Shown here: piece after piece, positions 1 to 8,374 of the stretch
Layout of the letters: every line of letters starts with the position of its first letter
How positions within the stretch are numbered: the first letter of the stretch is position 1
From: DATLGB01 sp964242305
Lineage (GTDB): Bacteria > Actinomycetota > Thermoleophilia > Solirubrobacterales > Solirubrobacteraceae
Assembly (NCBI GenBank): GCA_964242305.1
Contig: CAXTBB010000013.1
Coordinates: 1-64,000, forward strand
DNA: 64,000 bases
Direction of reading: 5' to 3'
Position numbers and translations under genes: made by a program
Notes under the pieces: model-generated
The model's database searches: none
Told to the model about the DNA's origin: nothing
The model's input: the letters and a program-made list of their open reading frames with translations, nothing else

Positions 1-55
<55 letters not shown>

Positions 56-194
56 AAGACGGGCCGCCAAACATAGCGTGCCGGTTGACGGACCTAAGGC
101 CCACCTCCTGAGAGAAACCTCGAAATCTCGCCGCAACTCACCGTCGCGGTCAGGGTTCTGAGGGGCGTCAACCGATCACTCAGGAGGTGGGGTA

Positions 195-1184
195 ATGCCC
201 CATGTTAGGAAGCTCAGCCTGGGGGTCTCCGTGATGGCCGCGACGGTCGCCCTTTCGGGTGCGACCGCCCACGCGCTCGTCATCGACGGGACTCCCGGTC
301 ACGACCGCATCATCGGCTCCAAGGACGCTGATCAGATCACCGGCAACGGTGGACGCGATCGCGTCTTCGCCCTCGACGGGGACGACGCCATCGTCACCGG
401 CGCGCAGCGTGATGTCATCTTCGCCAACGGGGGCAACGACAGCGTCGACTCCGGCTTTGGGAACGACGTCGTCGTCGGCGGTTCCGGCAACGACACGATC
501 CTCGGCCGCGGGGGCTTCGACCGCCTGTTCGGCAACGACGGCGACGACACGATCAACGGCCTCGCCGACAACGACCGCATCCGTGGCAACGCGGGCAACG
601 ACACCCTGCGCGGGGACAATGCCGAGGTCGGTGACCTGCATAGCCGCGACCGGATCTGGGGCGGCGACGGAGACGACCACCTGTTCGGCGGCGACGCTCG
701 CGACCGGCTGCTGGCCGGCCGCGGCAACGACACGTCCGACGGCGAGGGCGGCAACGACCTCATGGCCGGCGGGCAGGGCGACGACGTCCAGAACGGCGGT
801 CCCGGCAATGACGTCATCTTCGCCAACCTCGGCGCCGACACGACCGAGGGCGGTCCGGGCAACGACGTCCTGTTCGCGCTCGCCCAGGCCGACGTTCCGC
901 TCCCCGGGGTGGACACGGTTCGCGGCGGCGACGGCAACGATCGCATCCGCACCGCGGACGGCGAGGCGGACGTCGTCAACTGCGGCAACGGCAACGATCG
1001 CGCGTTCCTGGACACGGTCGACGTGATCGAGGACGCGACGGCCGAGAACCCGAACGGGTCCTGCGAGCACGTCCTGCGCGTGACGCCGAACCCGAGCGAC
1101 AACGCCGAGGAGAACGCCACCGAGGCGCAGCCCGGCGGGTCCGATCAGGCCCCCTCGAGCGAGACGAGCACGCCGTCAAAGTAG
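195..1184 (+). CDS. secreted RTX-like calcium-binding repeat protein
   Basis: The 329-residue protein begins with a signal peptide (basic MPHVRK, a hydrophobic run, then a likely cut after AHA near residue 27). It then consists almost wholly of tandem GGxGxD-type nonapeptides (GNDxxxGGxGND patterns) to about residue 270. Such repeats fold as a calcium-binding parallel beta-roll. The tail is acidic and Ser/Thr-rich, with one Cys pair (NCGNG and GSCEH). No enzymatic domain is visible, so the role is probably structural or surface adhesion. The start is set by a strong AGGAGGTGG Shine-Dalgarno 7 nt upstream of the ATG. The aspartate-rich repeats make other frames open, but those are shadows. Confidence 0.88.
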   Translation: MPHVRKLSLGVSVMAATVALSGATAHALVIDGTPGHDRIIGSKDADQITGNGGRDRVFALDGDDAIVTGAQRDVIFANGGNDSVDSGFGNDVVVGGSGNDTILGRGGFDRLFGNDGDDTINGLADNDRIRGNAGNDTLRGDNAEVGDLHSRDRIWGGDGDDHLFGGDARDRLLAGRGNDTSDGEGGNDLMAGGQGDDVQNGGPGNDVIFANLGADTTEGGPGNDVLFALAQADVPLPGVDTVRGGDGNDRIRTADGEADVVNCGNGNDRAFLDTVDVIEDATAENPNGSCEHVLRVTPNPSDNAEENATEAQPGGSDQAPSSETSTPSK

Positions 1185-1192
1185 GGACCGGC

Positions 1193-1234
1193 GGTTACAG
1201 TGCCGCGCTCGTGACGGGCGCGGCACTGTGAACC
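1193..1234. promoter_or_regulatory. long hairpin covering the uppP start codon
   Basis: A 16-nt left arm (1193-1208) pairs with a right arm (1218-1234) with one bulged C and a 9-nt loop. The arms contain CAGTGCCGCGC and GCGCGGCACTG. The GTG start of uppP (1228-1230) lies within the right arm. There is no U-tract, so it is either a poor intrinsic terminator of the upstream gene or a structure that controls uppP translation. Confidence 0.6.
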
Positions 1235-2040
1235 TCCTGCAAGCGGTCGGCCTCGGCATCGTCGAGGGCCTCACCGAGTTCCTCCCGGTCTCCTCGACCG
1301 GCCACCTGACGATCACGGAAAAGCTGATGGGCCTGCCGATCGACGCGGACTCGATCACCGGCTTCACCGCTGTCGTGCAGTTCGGGGCGATCGTCGCCGT
1401 GTTGCTCTTCTTCCGCGACGACATCCTGCGCCTGCTCCGTGCTGCCGTGGCCGGCGTCCAGGATGCCGACGCGCGCCAGACGAGCGACTGGCAGCTCGTG
1501 ATCGCGGTGATCGTCGGTTCGATCCCGGTCGGCGTGGTCGGCCTGCTGGCCAAGGACGCGATCTCCGGCCCGCTGCGCGACCTCGGCGTCGTCGCCGCCG
1601 CCCTGATCCTCTTCTCCCCCGTGATGGTGTTCGCCGAGCGGCGCGCGCGCGGCGGGCGCACCGAGCAGGACCTCACCGTCCGGGACGCCGTCGTGATCGG
1701 CTGTGTCCAGGCGATCGCGCTGATCCCGGGCATCTCGCGATCGGGCGCCACCATCTCCGCCGGCTTGTTGCGCGGCTTCGACCGTGTCGCCGCGACCCGG
1801 CTGTCCTTCTTCCTCTCCATCCCGGCGCTGACCGCGGCCGGGCTCTATGAGCTCAAGGACGCCCTCAGTGGCGGCGTCGGCGCCGGGCCGACGATCGTGG
1901 GGACGGTGGTCGCCTTCTTCGTCGCCTACGCGAGCATCGCCTGGCTGCTGCGCTTCGTCGCGCATCACTCGATCGCCGCGTTCGTCCCCTATCGCGTCGT
2001 CCTCGGAGTTGTCATCCTCATCGTCCTGGCCGTCTCATGA
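1228..2040 (+). CDS. uppP: undecaprenyl-diphosphatase
   Basis: This integral membrane enzyme dephosphorylates undecaprenyl diphosphate to recycle the lipid carrier of peptidoglycan synthesis; overproduction gives bacitracin resistance. The 270 residues match the BacA/UppP family length. Both signature motifs are present: EGLTEFLPVSSTGH (13-26) and PGISRSG (167-173), which carry the catalytic Glu, Ser and Arg. Several hydrophobic segments follow. The start is GTG, with no convincing Shine-Dalgarno, inside a strong hairpin. The 3' end overlaps the next gene by ATGA, so the two are probably co-translated. Confidence 0.95.
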   Translation: MNLLQAVGLGIVEGLTEFLPVSSTGHLTITEKLMGLPIDADSITGFTAVVQFGAIVAVLLFFRDDILRLLRAAVAGVQDADARQTSDWQLVIAVIVGSIPVGVVGLLAKDAISGPLRDLGVVAAALILFSPVMVFAERRARGGRTEQDLTVRDAVVIGCVQAIALIPGISRSGATISAGLLRGFDRVAATRLSFFLSIPALTAAGLYELKDALSGGVGAGPTIVGTVVAFFVAYASIAWLLRFVAHHSIAAFVPYRVVLGVVILIVLAVS

Positions 2041-2669
2041 CCACCGCACGCGCCGCCCTGATCGTCTCCATCCTCGCCTGCGTCGGCGCCTGGGGTGGCC
2101 CGGCGGTCGCGCGCAGCCTCATCACCGGCGACGAGATCGCCCGCAACACCGTCACCGGCCGCAACGTGGCGGGGTTGAGCGGGCGCGACATCGTGCCCAA
2201 CGGCCTCGACGGGTCCGACATCGACGAGCAGTCGCTCGACCAGGTGCCGTCGGCCAAGCACGCCAACGGGGCCAGCCACGTCAGCGGGGTCGACTTCGAT
2301 CACTTCTCCTACGCCGACCGGACCGGCGCGCGAAAGATCTTCTTGAACCGTTCCGGCCTGACCGTCACCGGCTTCTGCAACAACGGCGACCTCGTAGTCA
2401 CGGCGACGAGCACAGTCGAGGACGCCCTCGTGCGCGTCGCGGTGACCACGCCGGACACGCCGACGCAGGTCCAGGCGGACAACGACTTCGATCCGGGCGA
2501 CAAGGTCGACCTGCTCCCAGCGGGGCTCAACGACGCGAGCGGGACGCTCACTTACACGATCCCGAACGGGCCGAGCACCACGATCACCTACCTCGCGCAG
2601 GACGGTCTTCCGGCCGGGACCGGGCATCAGTGCGTGATCGGCGGGTCCGCCGTCTTCTCCAAGCCCTGA
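2037..2669 (+). CDS. secreted hypothetical protein
   Basis: The 210-residue protein has an N-terminal signal peptide (TTARAALIVSILACVGAWGG, likely cut after the AVA near residue 24). A segment rich in short turns follows (GDEIARNTVTGRNVAG, GLDGSDIDEQSL), of a kind seen in exported Thermoleophilia proteins, and then a beta-rich domain with two cysteines (FCNNG and HQCVIG) that could form a disulfide. No catalytic motif is recognised. It overlaps uppP by 4 nt (ATGA), so it is probably expressed with it. Confidence 0.8.
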   Translation: MTTARAALIVSILACVGAWGGPAVARSLITGDEIARNTVTGRNVAGLSGRDIVPNGLDGSDIDEQSLDQVPSAKHANGASHVSGVDFDHFSYADRTGARKIFLNRSGLTVTGFCNNGDLVVTATSTVEDALVRVAVTTPDTPTQVQADNDFDPGDKVDLLPAGLNDASGTLTYTIPNGPSTTITYLAQDGLPAGTGHQCVIGGSAVFSKP

Positions 2670-2702
2670 GTCACTTCGGCGCGCCGGCGCCTAGGAGAGG
2701 TG

Positions 2703-3094
2703 ATGCCTCGCACACCTCGAGTCGAACTCGCCGGCGGCCTTCACCACGTCACAGGGCGCGCTCCGAAGGGCCTGATGCTCTTCCGCGCCGACGCCGACCG
2801 CCGCCACTACCTCTCCCTGCTCGGCGCTGAAGTCGCCGCCCGCGCGTGGTCCCTGCGGACCTTCTGTCTGATGGGCAACCACGTCCATCTGCTCGTTCAG
2901 ACGCCCGACCCGATCTCGGCTTGGGCATCAAGCGCATCCGCGAGACCTTCGCCCGCGACCTGCACCGCACCTCCCGCAACCCGGTCGCCGCCGGACTGTG
3001 CGCGACCGCCGACGACTGGCCCTGGAGCGCCCACCGAGAAAAAAGGGGCAGTCCCCTGAGTCCCGCTGGTGGGAATGACGGGACTGTCCCCTGA
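2703..3094 (+). pseudogene. REP-associated tyrosine transposase (RAYT) remnant
   Basis: The first part reads as the Y1_Tnp/RAYT N-terminus: MPRTPRVELAGGLHHVTGR, then the HUH signature in FCLMGNHVHLLVQTPDP. At about 2915-2925 the coding frame shifts by one, and the alternative frame continues with LGLGIKRIRETFARDLHR, joined directly to the family C-terminus NPVAAGLCATADDWPWSAHR. The middle part, which normally holds the catalytic tyrosine, is missing, so the copy has both a frameshift and an internal deletion and must be inactive. A good Shine-Dalgarno (AGGAGAGG) precedes the ATG. Two REP-like repeats sit at its 3' end, as expected for this family. Confidence 0.8.
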
Positions 3095-3104
3095 GTCCCG
3101 CTGG
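3045..3104. repeat. two REP-like direct repeats beside the RAYT remnant
   Basis: Two near-identical units occupy 3045-3069 and 3079-3104. They share the run CAGTCCCCTGAGTCCCGCTGG or CTGTCCCCTGAGTCCCGCTGG after a GGG start, so each holds a small palindrome (GGGACTGTCCC in the second). RAYT enzymes are known to act on REP palindromes. A related palindrome occurs at 19493-19517 inside lpd. Confidence 0.75.
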
Positions 3105-3119
3105 CGTATTCTCGCGGCG

Positions 3120-4151
3120 ATGGCTCGGATAGGGATCCTGACCGGCGGTGGTGACTGTCCGGGGCTCAATGCGGTGATCCGGGCGATCGTGCGCAAGGGG
3201 ATCGACGTGCACGGTCATGAGTTCTTCGGGTTCGCGTACGGGTGGGCGGGTGTGCTCGAGGGGGCGGGCAAGCCGCTCGACCAGGCGGCGACGCGGGGGA
3301 TCCTGCATCGGGGCGGGACGATCCTGGGGACGTCGCGGACCAATCCGTTCAAGGAGGATGGGCCGGGGGTCGACGGGGTCCGGGCCGGCATGGCGAAGGC
3401 GGGCGTGGACATGCTGATCCCGATCGGCGGGGAGGACACGCTGGGCGTGGCCGGGAAGCTGGCCGAGGCGGGGCTGCCGGTGGTGGGCGTCCCGAAGACG
3501 ATCGACAACGACCTGGCCGGGACCGACTTCACCTTCGGCTTCCAGACGGCGGTGCAGATCGCCACGGACGCGATCGACCGGCTGCACACCACCGCCGAGT
3601 CCCACAACCGGGTGATCGTCGTCGAGGTGATGGGACGGCACGCCGGCTGGATCGCGGCCTACTCGGGACTGGCCGGCGGCGCCGACGCGATCCTGGTCCC
3701 CGAGCGGCCCTATGACATCGACGACGTCTGCGCGCACCTCAAGCGCCGCCACGACCGCGGCTCGAACTTCTCCATCGTCGTCGTGTCCGAAGGTGCCCTG
3801 CCCAAGGACGGTGCCGTGTCGGACACGGGGCAGGTGGACGCCTTCGGGCACCCGCGGCTGGCTGGTGTGGCCGTCGCGCTGGAGCCGGAGATCGAGCGGC
3901 GCACGGGCTTCGAGACGCGCATGACGATCCTCGGCCACGTGCAACGCGGCGGGACGCCGAACGCCTACGACCGCGTGCTCGGCACCCGCTTCGGGGTGGC
4001 CGCCGTCGACGCGATCAGCCGCGGCGACTACGGCAAGATGGTCGCCCTGCGAGGGACGGACGTGATCGCCGTCGACCTCGCGGAGGCGCTGTCCGAGCCG
4101 AAGCTGCTCGACCCCGAGTTCTACGCGACCGCCGAAGTCTTCTTCGGCTAG
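3120..4151 (+). CDS. pfp: 6-phosphofructokinase, pyrophosphate-dependent type
   Basis: This cytoplasmic glycolytic enzyme phosphorylates fructose 6-phosphate to the 1,6-bisphosphate. The 343 residues carry the PFK signatures GGGDCPGLNAVIR (9-21), TIDND (127-131, catalytic Asp) and MGRHAGW. Two positions predict the phosphoryl donor: the motif is GGEDT (103-107), with Asp106 where ATP enzymes have Gly, and Lys126 in PKTIDND replaces the ATP-type Gly. Both are known hallmarks of PPi-dependent enzymes such as that of Amycolatopsis methanolica. The ATG at 3120 was chosen because MARIGILTGGGD is the family N-terminus; an upstream GTG would translate the REP repeat. The stop overlaps the convergent rsbW-like stop at CTAG. 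Confidence 0.9.
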   Translation: MARIGILTGGGDCPGLNAVIRAIVRKGIDVHGHEFFGFAYGWAGVLEGAGKPLDQAATRGILHRGGTILGTSRTNPFKEDGPGVDGVRAGMAKAGVDMLIPIGGEDTLGVAGKLAEAGLPVVGVPKTIDNDLAGTDFTFGFQTAVQIATDAIDRLHTTAESHNRVIVVEVMGRHAGWIAAYSGLAGGADAILVPERPYDIDDVCAHLKRRHDRGSNFSIVVVSEGALPKDGAVSDTGQVDAFGHPRLAGVAVALEPEIERRTGFETRMTILGHVQRGGTPNAYDRVLGTRFGVAAVDAISRGDYGKMVALRGTDVIAVDLAEALSEPKLLDPEFYATAEVFFG

Positions 4152-4534
4152 GCCGCCGCGAGCTCGAACCAGACGCGGGTGGGACGGCCGGAGTCGACCC
4201 CCCAGCGCGTGGCGACGCGGTCGACGATCAGCAGCCCGCGACCGCCCAGCGCGTCCGGCGGCGGCGTGGCCACGGCCGGCTTGGCGAAGCCGGCCCCGCC
4301 CGGGTCGGAGATCTCCACCCGCACGGTGCCGCCGCGCACGATCACCTTCATCTCGATCGGGCCGCTGGCGTCGGGGTGGCGCACGGCGTTGGTGACGATC
4401 TCGGAGACGAGCAGCTTGATGTCCTCGATCGTCTGACGGCCGAGCTCGCCGCCGACCCAGTCGGAGATCAGGCCACGGGCACGGGCGGGCGCCTGCGGGC
4501 CGCCGGGCAGCTTCGCCGACCGGGTCTCAGGCAC
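4148..4534 (-). CDS. RsbW-like anti-sigma factor / serine kinase (HATPase_c_2)
   Basis: The 128-residue GHKL-fold protein has an N-box in LLVSEIVTNAVRH (42-52, Glu45 and Asn49), a G1 box ISDPGG and a G2 box GGRGLLIVD. This is the SpoIIAB/RsbW-type ATP-binding fold that sequesters a sigma factor or phosphorylates a STAS antagonist. It starts with GTG and overlaps the STAS gene upstream by 8 nt, so the pair is one operon. No sigma factor gene is adjacent, so the target must be elsewhere. Confidence 0.85.
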   Translation of the reverse strand: MPETRSAKLPGGPQAPARARGLISDWVGGELGRQTIEDIKLLVSEIVTNAVRHPDASGPIEMKVIVRGGTVRVEISDPGGAGFAKPAVATPPPDALGGRGLLIVDRVATRWGVDSGRPTRVWFELAAA

Positions 4535-4847
4535 CGGCAGCGTCCTCGAACGGGAGCACGCCCTCGAGCCCGGCGATCTCGAACACGCGCTGGACCGACG
4601 GGCCGGCGCGGACGATCCGCAGGGGGAAGCCCTCCGTCTCCGCGTCCCGGTAGGCCTCGACGACGAACTCGATGCCGGAGGTGTCGAGGAACTCGAGGCC
4701 GCTGAGGTCGATCACGAGGCCCTCCCCGGGCGCACGGCGGACGGCCTCGTCGCGGACGGCACCGACCGTCGCGATGTCGAGCTCACCCACAGGGGTCACC
4801 ACGAGACTTCCGTTCTCGCGCCGAGCTGTGACTCCGAATTCTGTCAC
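4527..4847 (-). CDS. STAS-domain anti-sigma factor antagonist (RsbV/SpoIIAA-like)
   Basis: The 106 residues are a single STAS domain with the expected LEFLDTSGIEF segment; Ser57 is the predicted phosphorylation site that controls binding to the partner anti-sigma factor. The protein is the first gene of a two-gene operon with the RsbW-like kinase, which it overlaps by 8 nt. The start is GTG. Together they form a partner-switching module, probably for stress-responsive sigma control. Confidence 0.88.
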   Translation of the reverse strand: MTEFGVTARRENGSLVVTPVGELDIATVGAVRDEAVRRAPGEGLVIDLSGLEFLDTSGIEFVVEAYRDAETEGFPLRIVRAGPSVQRVFEIAGLEGVLPFEDAAGA

Positions 4848-4859
4848 GCACCGGACACC

Positions 4860-5375
4860 CTACGTCGTCAGCGCCTCGATCAGTGACCCGGCGTCGAACG
4901 CGCCGGTGACCATCCGTCCGTTGGCGAAGAACCCCGGGGTTCCGCGGACCTCGGACGCGACCCCGGACGCCCGGTCGCGCTCGACTCGCTCGACGTACGT
5001 GCCGTCTAGCAGGGCGGCCTCCACGGCGTCGGCGTCAAGCCCCAGTGAGCGCGCGTGGCCGACGAGATCGGCGTCGGCGAGCCGGCCGCGGGCCAGGTAC
5101 AGGGCGTCGTGCATCTCCCAGAACGCTCCCTGCGCGGCCGCCGCCTCGGCAGCCTCGGCGGCGTGCGCGGCGTGCGGATGGACCTCGGTCAGCGGGAAGT
5201 GGCGGAAGACGAAGCGCAACCGATCCCCGAGGCGCTCCTGGACGCGGCGCACGATGCCCTGCGCGGCGGTGCAGTACGGGCACTCGAAGTCGCCGTACAT
5301 GACCAGCTCGACATGGGCTCCCGCGCTCCCTCGGACATGGTCCTCGGGGCCGACGGGATCCGACAGGTCAGCCAT
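4860..5375 (-). CDS. DsbA-family thioredoxin-fold protein
   Basis: The 171-residue protein has a thioredoxin fold with redox motif ECPYC (Cys32 and Cys35), followed by the helical insertion and FRHFPLTEVHPHA segment of the DsbA/Na+:H+ antiporter NhaA-C-like family, and a cis-Pro loop RGTPGFF near residue 143. No signal peptide is visible, so it is probably cytosolic. The start at 5375 avoids a 34-residue Arg-rich extension that would overlap the divergent antiporter. Divergent start codons are only 14 nt apart. Confidence 0.88.
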   Translation of the reverse strand: MADLSDPVGPEDHVRGSAGAHVELVMYGDFECPYCTAAQGIVRRVQERLGDRLRFVFRHFPLTEVHPHAAHAAEAAEAAAAQGAFWEMHDALYLARGRLADADLVGHARSLGLDADAVEAALLDGTYVERVERDRASGVASEVRGTPGFFANGRMVTGAFDAGSLIEALTT

Positions 5376-5389
5376 AGACTCGGCGCGGC

Positions 5390-6916
5390 GTGGACGACCT
5401 CGAGTTCCTGTTCGTGCTGCTCGCCGCGGCGGCCGGGCTCGTGCGGATCGCGGACATCGTGCGGGTCCCCTACCCAATCGTCCTCGTCGTAGGCGGGCTT
5501 GTGATCGGATTTGTTCCGGGCCTGCCCGACCTCGAGCTGCCGCCCGACGTCGTCTTCCTCGTCTTCCTCCCGCCGCTGCTCACCTCGGCGGGGTTCAGCG
5601 CCTCGCCGCAGGAGCTGCGCGCGGAGCGATCGGCCCTCGGCTGGCTGTCCCTCGCGCTCGTTCTGGCGACCATGGGCGGCGTCGCCGTCGTCGCCCACGC
5701 GGTGGTGGACGGGCTGCCGTGGGCGGGCGCGTTCGTGCTCGGTGCGGTGGTCGCGCCGACGGACCCCGTGGCCGCCCTGGCCACCTTCCAGCGCGCCCAC
5801 GCGCCCGACCGCGTCCGCCTGATCGTCGAGGGCGAGTCGCTGCTCAACGACGCGACCGCGCTGGTCGGCTTCCGGATCGCCGTCGGCGTCGCCACGGGGG
5901 AGACGTTCGACGCCGCCGGCGCGCTCGGCGACTTCGTCCAGTCCGTCGTCCTGGGCGTGGCGGTCGGGCTGGCGATGGGCTGGCTGATCACCCGCGCCGT
6001 CACCCGCCTGGCCGACGTCCAGCTCAGCATCCTGCTCACGCTCGTCTCCTCCTACGCGGCCTACATCGTGGCCGAGGAGATCGACGGCTCGGGCGTGCTC
6101 GCCGCCGTTCTGACCGGGCTCACGTTCGGCTGGCACGCGTCGATCGCCTTCGACGCCGACGTCCGCCTCAGCGCGCTCGCGTTCTGGGACGTCCTCGTGT
6201 TCATCCTCAACGCGCTCATCTTCATCCTGCTGGGGACGCAGTTCCCGACGCTGAGCGACGAGCTCCCGGTCCAGGACATCGTCGGCCCCGGGCTGGCCAT
6301 CGCCGGAACCGTGATCGTCGTCCGGCTAGCCGCCCAGTTCGTGCCCGGGGTGAGCACGGCAGACGGCTGGCGCGAGCGCGTCGTGGTCGGCTGGAGCGGG
6401 ATGCGCGGGGCGATCTCGCTGGCCGCCGCGCTGTCGATCCCGCTCAGCGTCGACGCCCGGCCGCAGATCATCGTGCTCACCTTCTTCGTGATCGCGGTGA
6501 CGCTGCTCGGCCAGGGGCTGACGCTCGGGCCGCTGATCGGTCTGCTCCGGCTCGACCAGGAGCGCGTGTGGTCGCCCGACGAGGCGCTGGCCCGGCTGGA
6601 GGCGGCGCAGTCGGCGCTCGACCGGCTCGACGAACTGGAGGCCGAGCACTTCGAGGGGGAGCTGCCCGAGGCGGTCAAGCGCCTGCGCGAGCTCTACCGC
6701 GCGCGCTTCCGCATGTGCCAGGCCGCGCTGTCGGGTGAGGAGGGCGCCCGCGAGCGCGTGCAGGAGGGACGGTTCCGCTACGGCGCGCTGCGGCGGGAGC
6801 TGATCGGCGTCGAGCGCGGCGCGCTGCTCGGGCTGCGCGACGAGGGCCGCCTGCGCCCGGACACCCTGCGCCTGATCGAGCGTGACCTCGACCTCGAGGA
6901 GGCGAGGATCTCGTGA
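5390..6916 (+). CDS. Na+/H+ antiporter, CPA1 family
   Basis: The 508-residue protein has about 12 hydrophobic segments in the first 400 residues and a charged cytosolic tail (400-508) rich in Glu, Arg and Leu. Key CPA1 signatures are APTDPVAALATF and VEGESLLNDATALV, which contain the Asn-Asp ion-binding pair. It exchanges cytoplasmic Na+ for H+ and helps pH and salt homeostasis. The GTG start at 5390 is the first in frame. The 3' end overlaps the ligase gene by 4 nt (GTGA). Confidence 0.92.
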   Translation: MDDLEFLFVLLAAAAGLVRIADIVRVPYPIVLVVGGLVIGFVPGLPDLELPPDVVFLVFLPPLLTSAGFSASPQELRAERSALGWLSLALVLATMGGVAVVAHAVVDGLPWAGAFVLGAVVAPTDPVAALATFQRAHAPDRVRLIVEGESLLNDATALVGFRIAVGVATGETFDAAGALGDFVQSVVLGVAVGLAMGWLITRAVTRLADVQLSILLTLVSSYAAYIVAEEIDGSGVLAAVLTGLTFGWHASIAFDADVRLSALAFWDVLVFILNALIFILLGTQFPTLSDELPVQDIVGPGLAIAGTVIVVRLAAQFVPGVSTADGWRERVVVGWSGMRGAISLAAALSIPLSVDARPQIIVLTFFVIAVTLLGQGLTLGPLIGLLRLDQERVWSPDEALARLEAAQSALDRLDELEAEHFEGELPEAVKRLRELYRARFRMCQAALSGEEGARERVQEGRFRYGALRRELIGVERGALLGLRDEGRLRPDTLRLIERDLDLEEARIS

Positions 6917-8352
6917 GGTTCGCCGAGCTGGCCGCGGTCTCGGACGCCGTCCGGGAGACGTCGGCGCGCAACGCCAAGGTCGCGCAGCTGGCCGACGGGC
7001 TGCGCGCGCTCGCACCCGACGAGGTGACGGCCGGCACGGCGTTCCTGGCCGGAACGCTGCTGCAGCGGCAGATCGGCGTCGGCTGGGCGTCGCTGCGCGA
7101 GGTCCCGGCACCGGCTCCGGAGGCCACCCTCACCGTCGGGGACGTCGCGGACACCTTCGCGCGCATCGAGCTGATCGCCGGCGCCGGCTCGGTCGCCGCC
7201 CGCCGCGACGAGCTGAGCCGCCTGTTCGCCGCCGCCACCGCGCCCGAACAGCGCCTGCTGCGCGGCCTGCTGGTCGGCGACCTGCGCCAGGGCGCGCTCG
7301 AAGGGGTGATGACGTCGGCCGTCGCGCAGGCCGCGGGTCTCCCCGTCGGCACCGTCCGTCGCGCGTTGATGCTGGCCGGCGACCTGCCCGAGGTCGCCCG
7401 GCTCGCGCTCACGGGAGAGGATCTCGCGAACGTCGGCCTCGTCGTCGGGCGGCCGATCCAGCCGATGCTGGCAGGCACGGCGAAGTCCGTCGAGGACGCC
7501 GTCGCCAAGGTCGGCGACGCCGCCGTGGAGCACAAGCTCGACGGCGCCCGCGTGCAGGTCCACCGCGACGGGTCCGACGTCGGCGTCTTCACCCGCTCGC
7601 TGGACGACATGACCGCGCGCGTCCCCGAGCTGGTGCAGGCGGCCCTGGCGCTGCCGGCCACGTCCGTCGTCCTCGACGGGGAGGGCATCGCGCTGCAGGA
7701 GGACGGGCGACCGCACCCGTTCCAGGTCACCGCGTCGCGCTTCGGCTCCGGCGCCGGCGTCCCGCTCACCGGCCTGTTCTTCGACGTCCTGCACCTCGAC
7801 GGGCAGGACCTGCTCGACGTGCCGCTGCGCGAGCGCGGCGCCGCCCTCGAGGGGCTCGGCGCGGCGCGCGTCCCGCAGGGCACGCTCGAGGAGGCGCTCG
7901 CCGCCGGGCACGAGGGCGTGGTCGTCAAGGCGCTCGACGCGCCCTACGCCGCCGGCCGCCGCGGCGCCGGGTGGCTGAAGGTCAAGCCCGTCCACACGCT
8001 CGACCTCGTGGTGCTCGCCGTCGAGCACGGCAGCGGGCGCCGGCGCGGCTGGCTGTCCAACCTCCACCTCGGGACGCGCGAGGGGGTGATGCTGGGCAAG
8101 ACCTTCAAGGGCCTGACCGACGACATGCTGCGCTGGCAGACCGAACGGCTCACCGAGCTGGCGATCGAGGACAACGGATGGGTCGTGAAGGTCCGCCCCG
8201 AGCTGGTCGTCGAGATCGGCTTCGACGGCGTGCAGACCTCGCCTCGTTACCCCGGCGGCGTCGCCCTGCGCTTCGCCCGCGTGCTCCGCCACCGACCCGA
8301 CAAGGATCCGACGGACGCCGACACCCTGGACACGGTCCTCAAGTTCCGCTGA
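6913..8352 (+). CDS. ligB: ATP-dependent DNA ligase
   Basis: The 479-residue protein matches the actinobacterial LigB type. The N-terminal 180 residues are the helical DNA-binding domain. Motif I EHKLDGARVQVHRDG has the AMP-accepting Lys208. DGEGIAL is motif III, GVVVKAL motif IV and WLKVKP motif V, and a C-terminal OB fold ends with the RFARVLRHRPDK segment. It seals nicks using ATP, probably in repair, alongside the essential NAD+-dependent LigA. The GTG start overlaps the antiporter stop, so the two are co-transcribed although unrelated in role. Confidence 0.93.
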   Translation: MRFAELAAVSDAVRETSARNAKVAQLADGLRALAPDEVTAGTAFLAGTLLQRQIGVGWASLREVPAPAPEATLTVGDVADTFARIELIAGAGSVAARRDELSRLFAAATAPEQRLLRGLLVGDLRQGALEGVMTSAVAQAAGLPVGTVRRALMLAGDLPEVARLALTGEDLANVGLVVGRPIQPMLAGTAKSVEDAVAKVGDAAVEHKLDGARVQVHRDGSDVGVFTRSLDDMTARVPELVQAALALPATSVVLDGEGIALQEDGRPHPFQVTASRFGSGAGVPLTGLFFDVLHLDGQDLLDVPLRERGAALEGLGAARVPQGTLEEALAAGHEGVVVKALDAPYAAGRRGAGWLKVKPVHTLDLVVLAVEHGSGRRRGWLSNLHLGTREGVMLGKTFKGLTDDMLRWQTERLTELAIEDNGWVVKVRPELVVEIGFDGVQTSPRYPGGVALRFARVLRHRPDKDPTDADTLDTVLKFR

Positions 8353-8374
8353 GCGGGGGCCGAAGCCACCTGAC

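Noticed and set aside
180..1070. Long open frames antisense to the RTX-like gene, with Val/Ala/Asp repeats
   Set aside because: They mirror the repeated GGxGxD codons, have no family resemblance, and the plus-strand frame has a strong Shine-Dalgarno and signal peptide.
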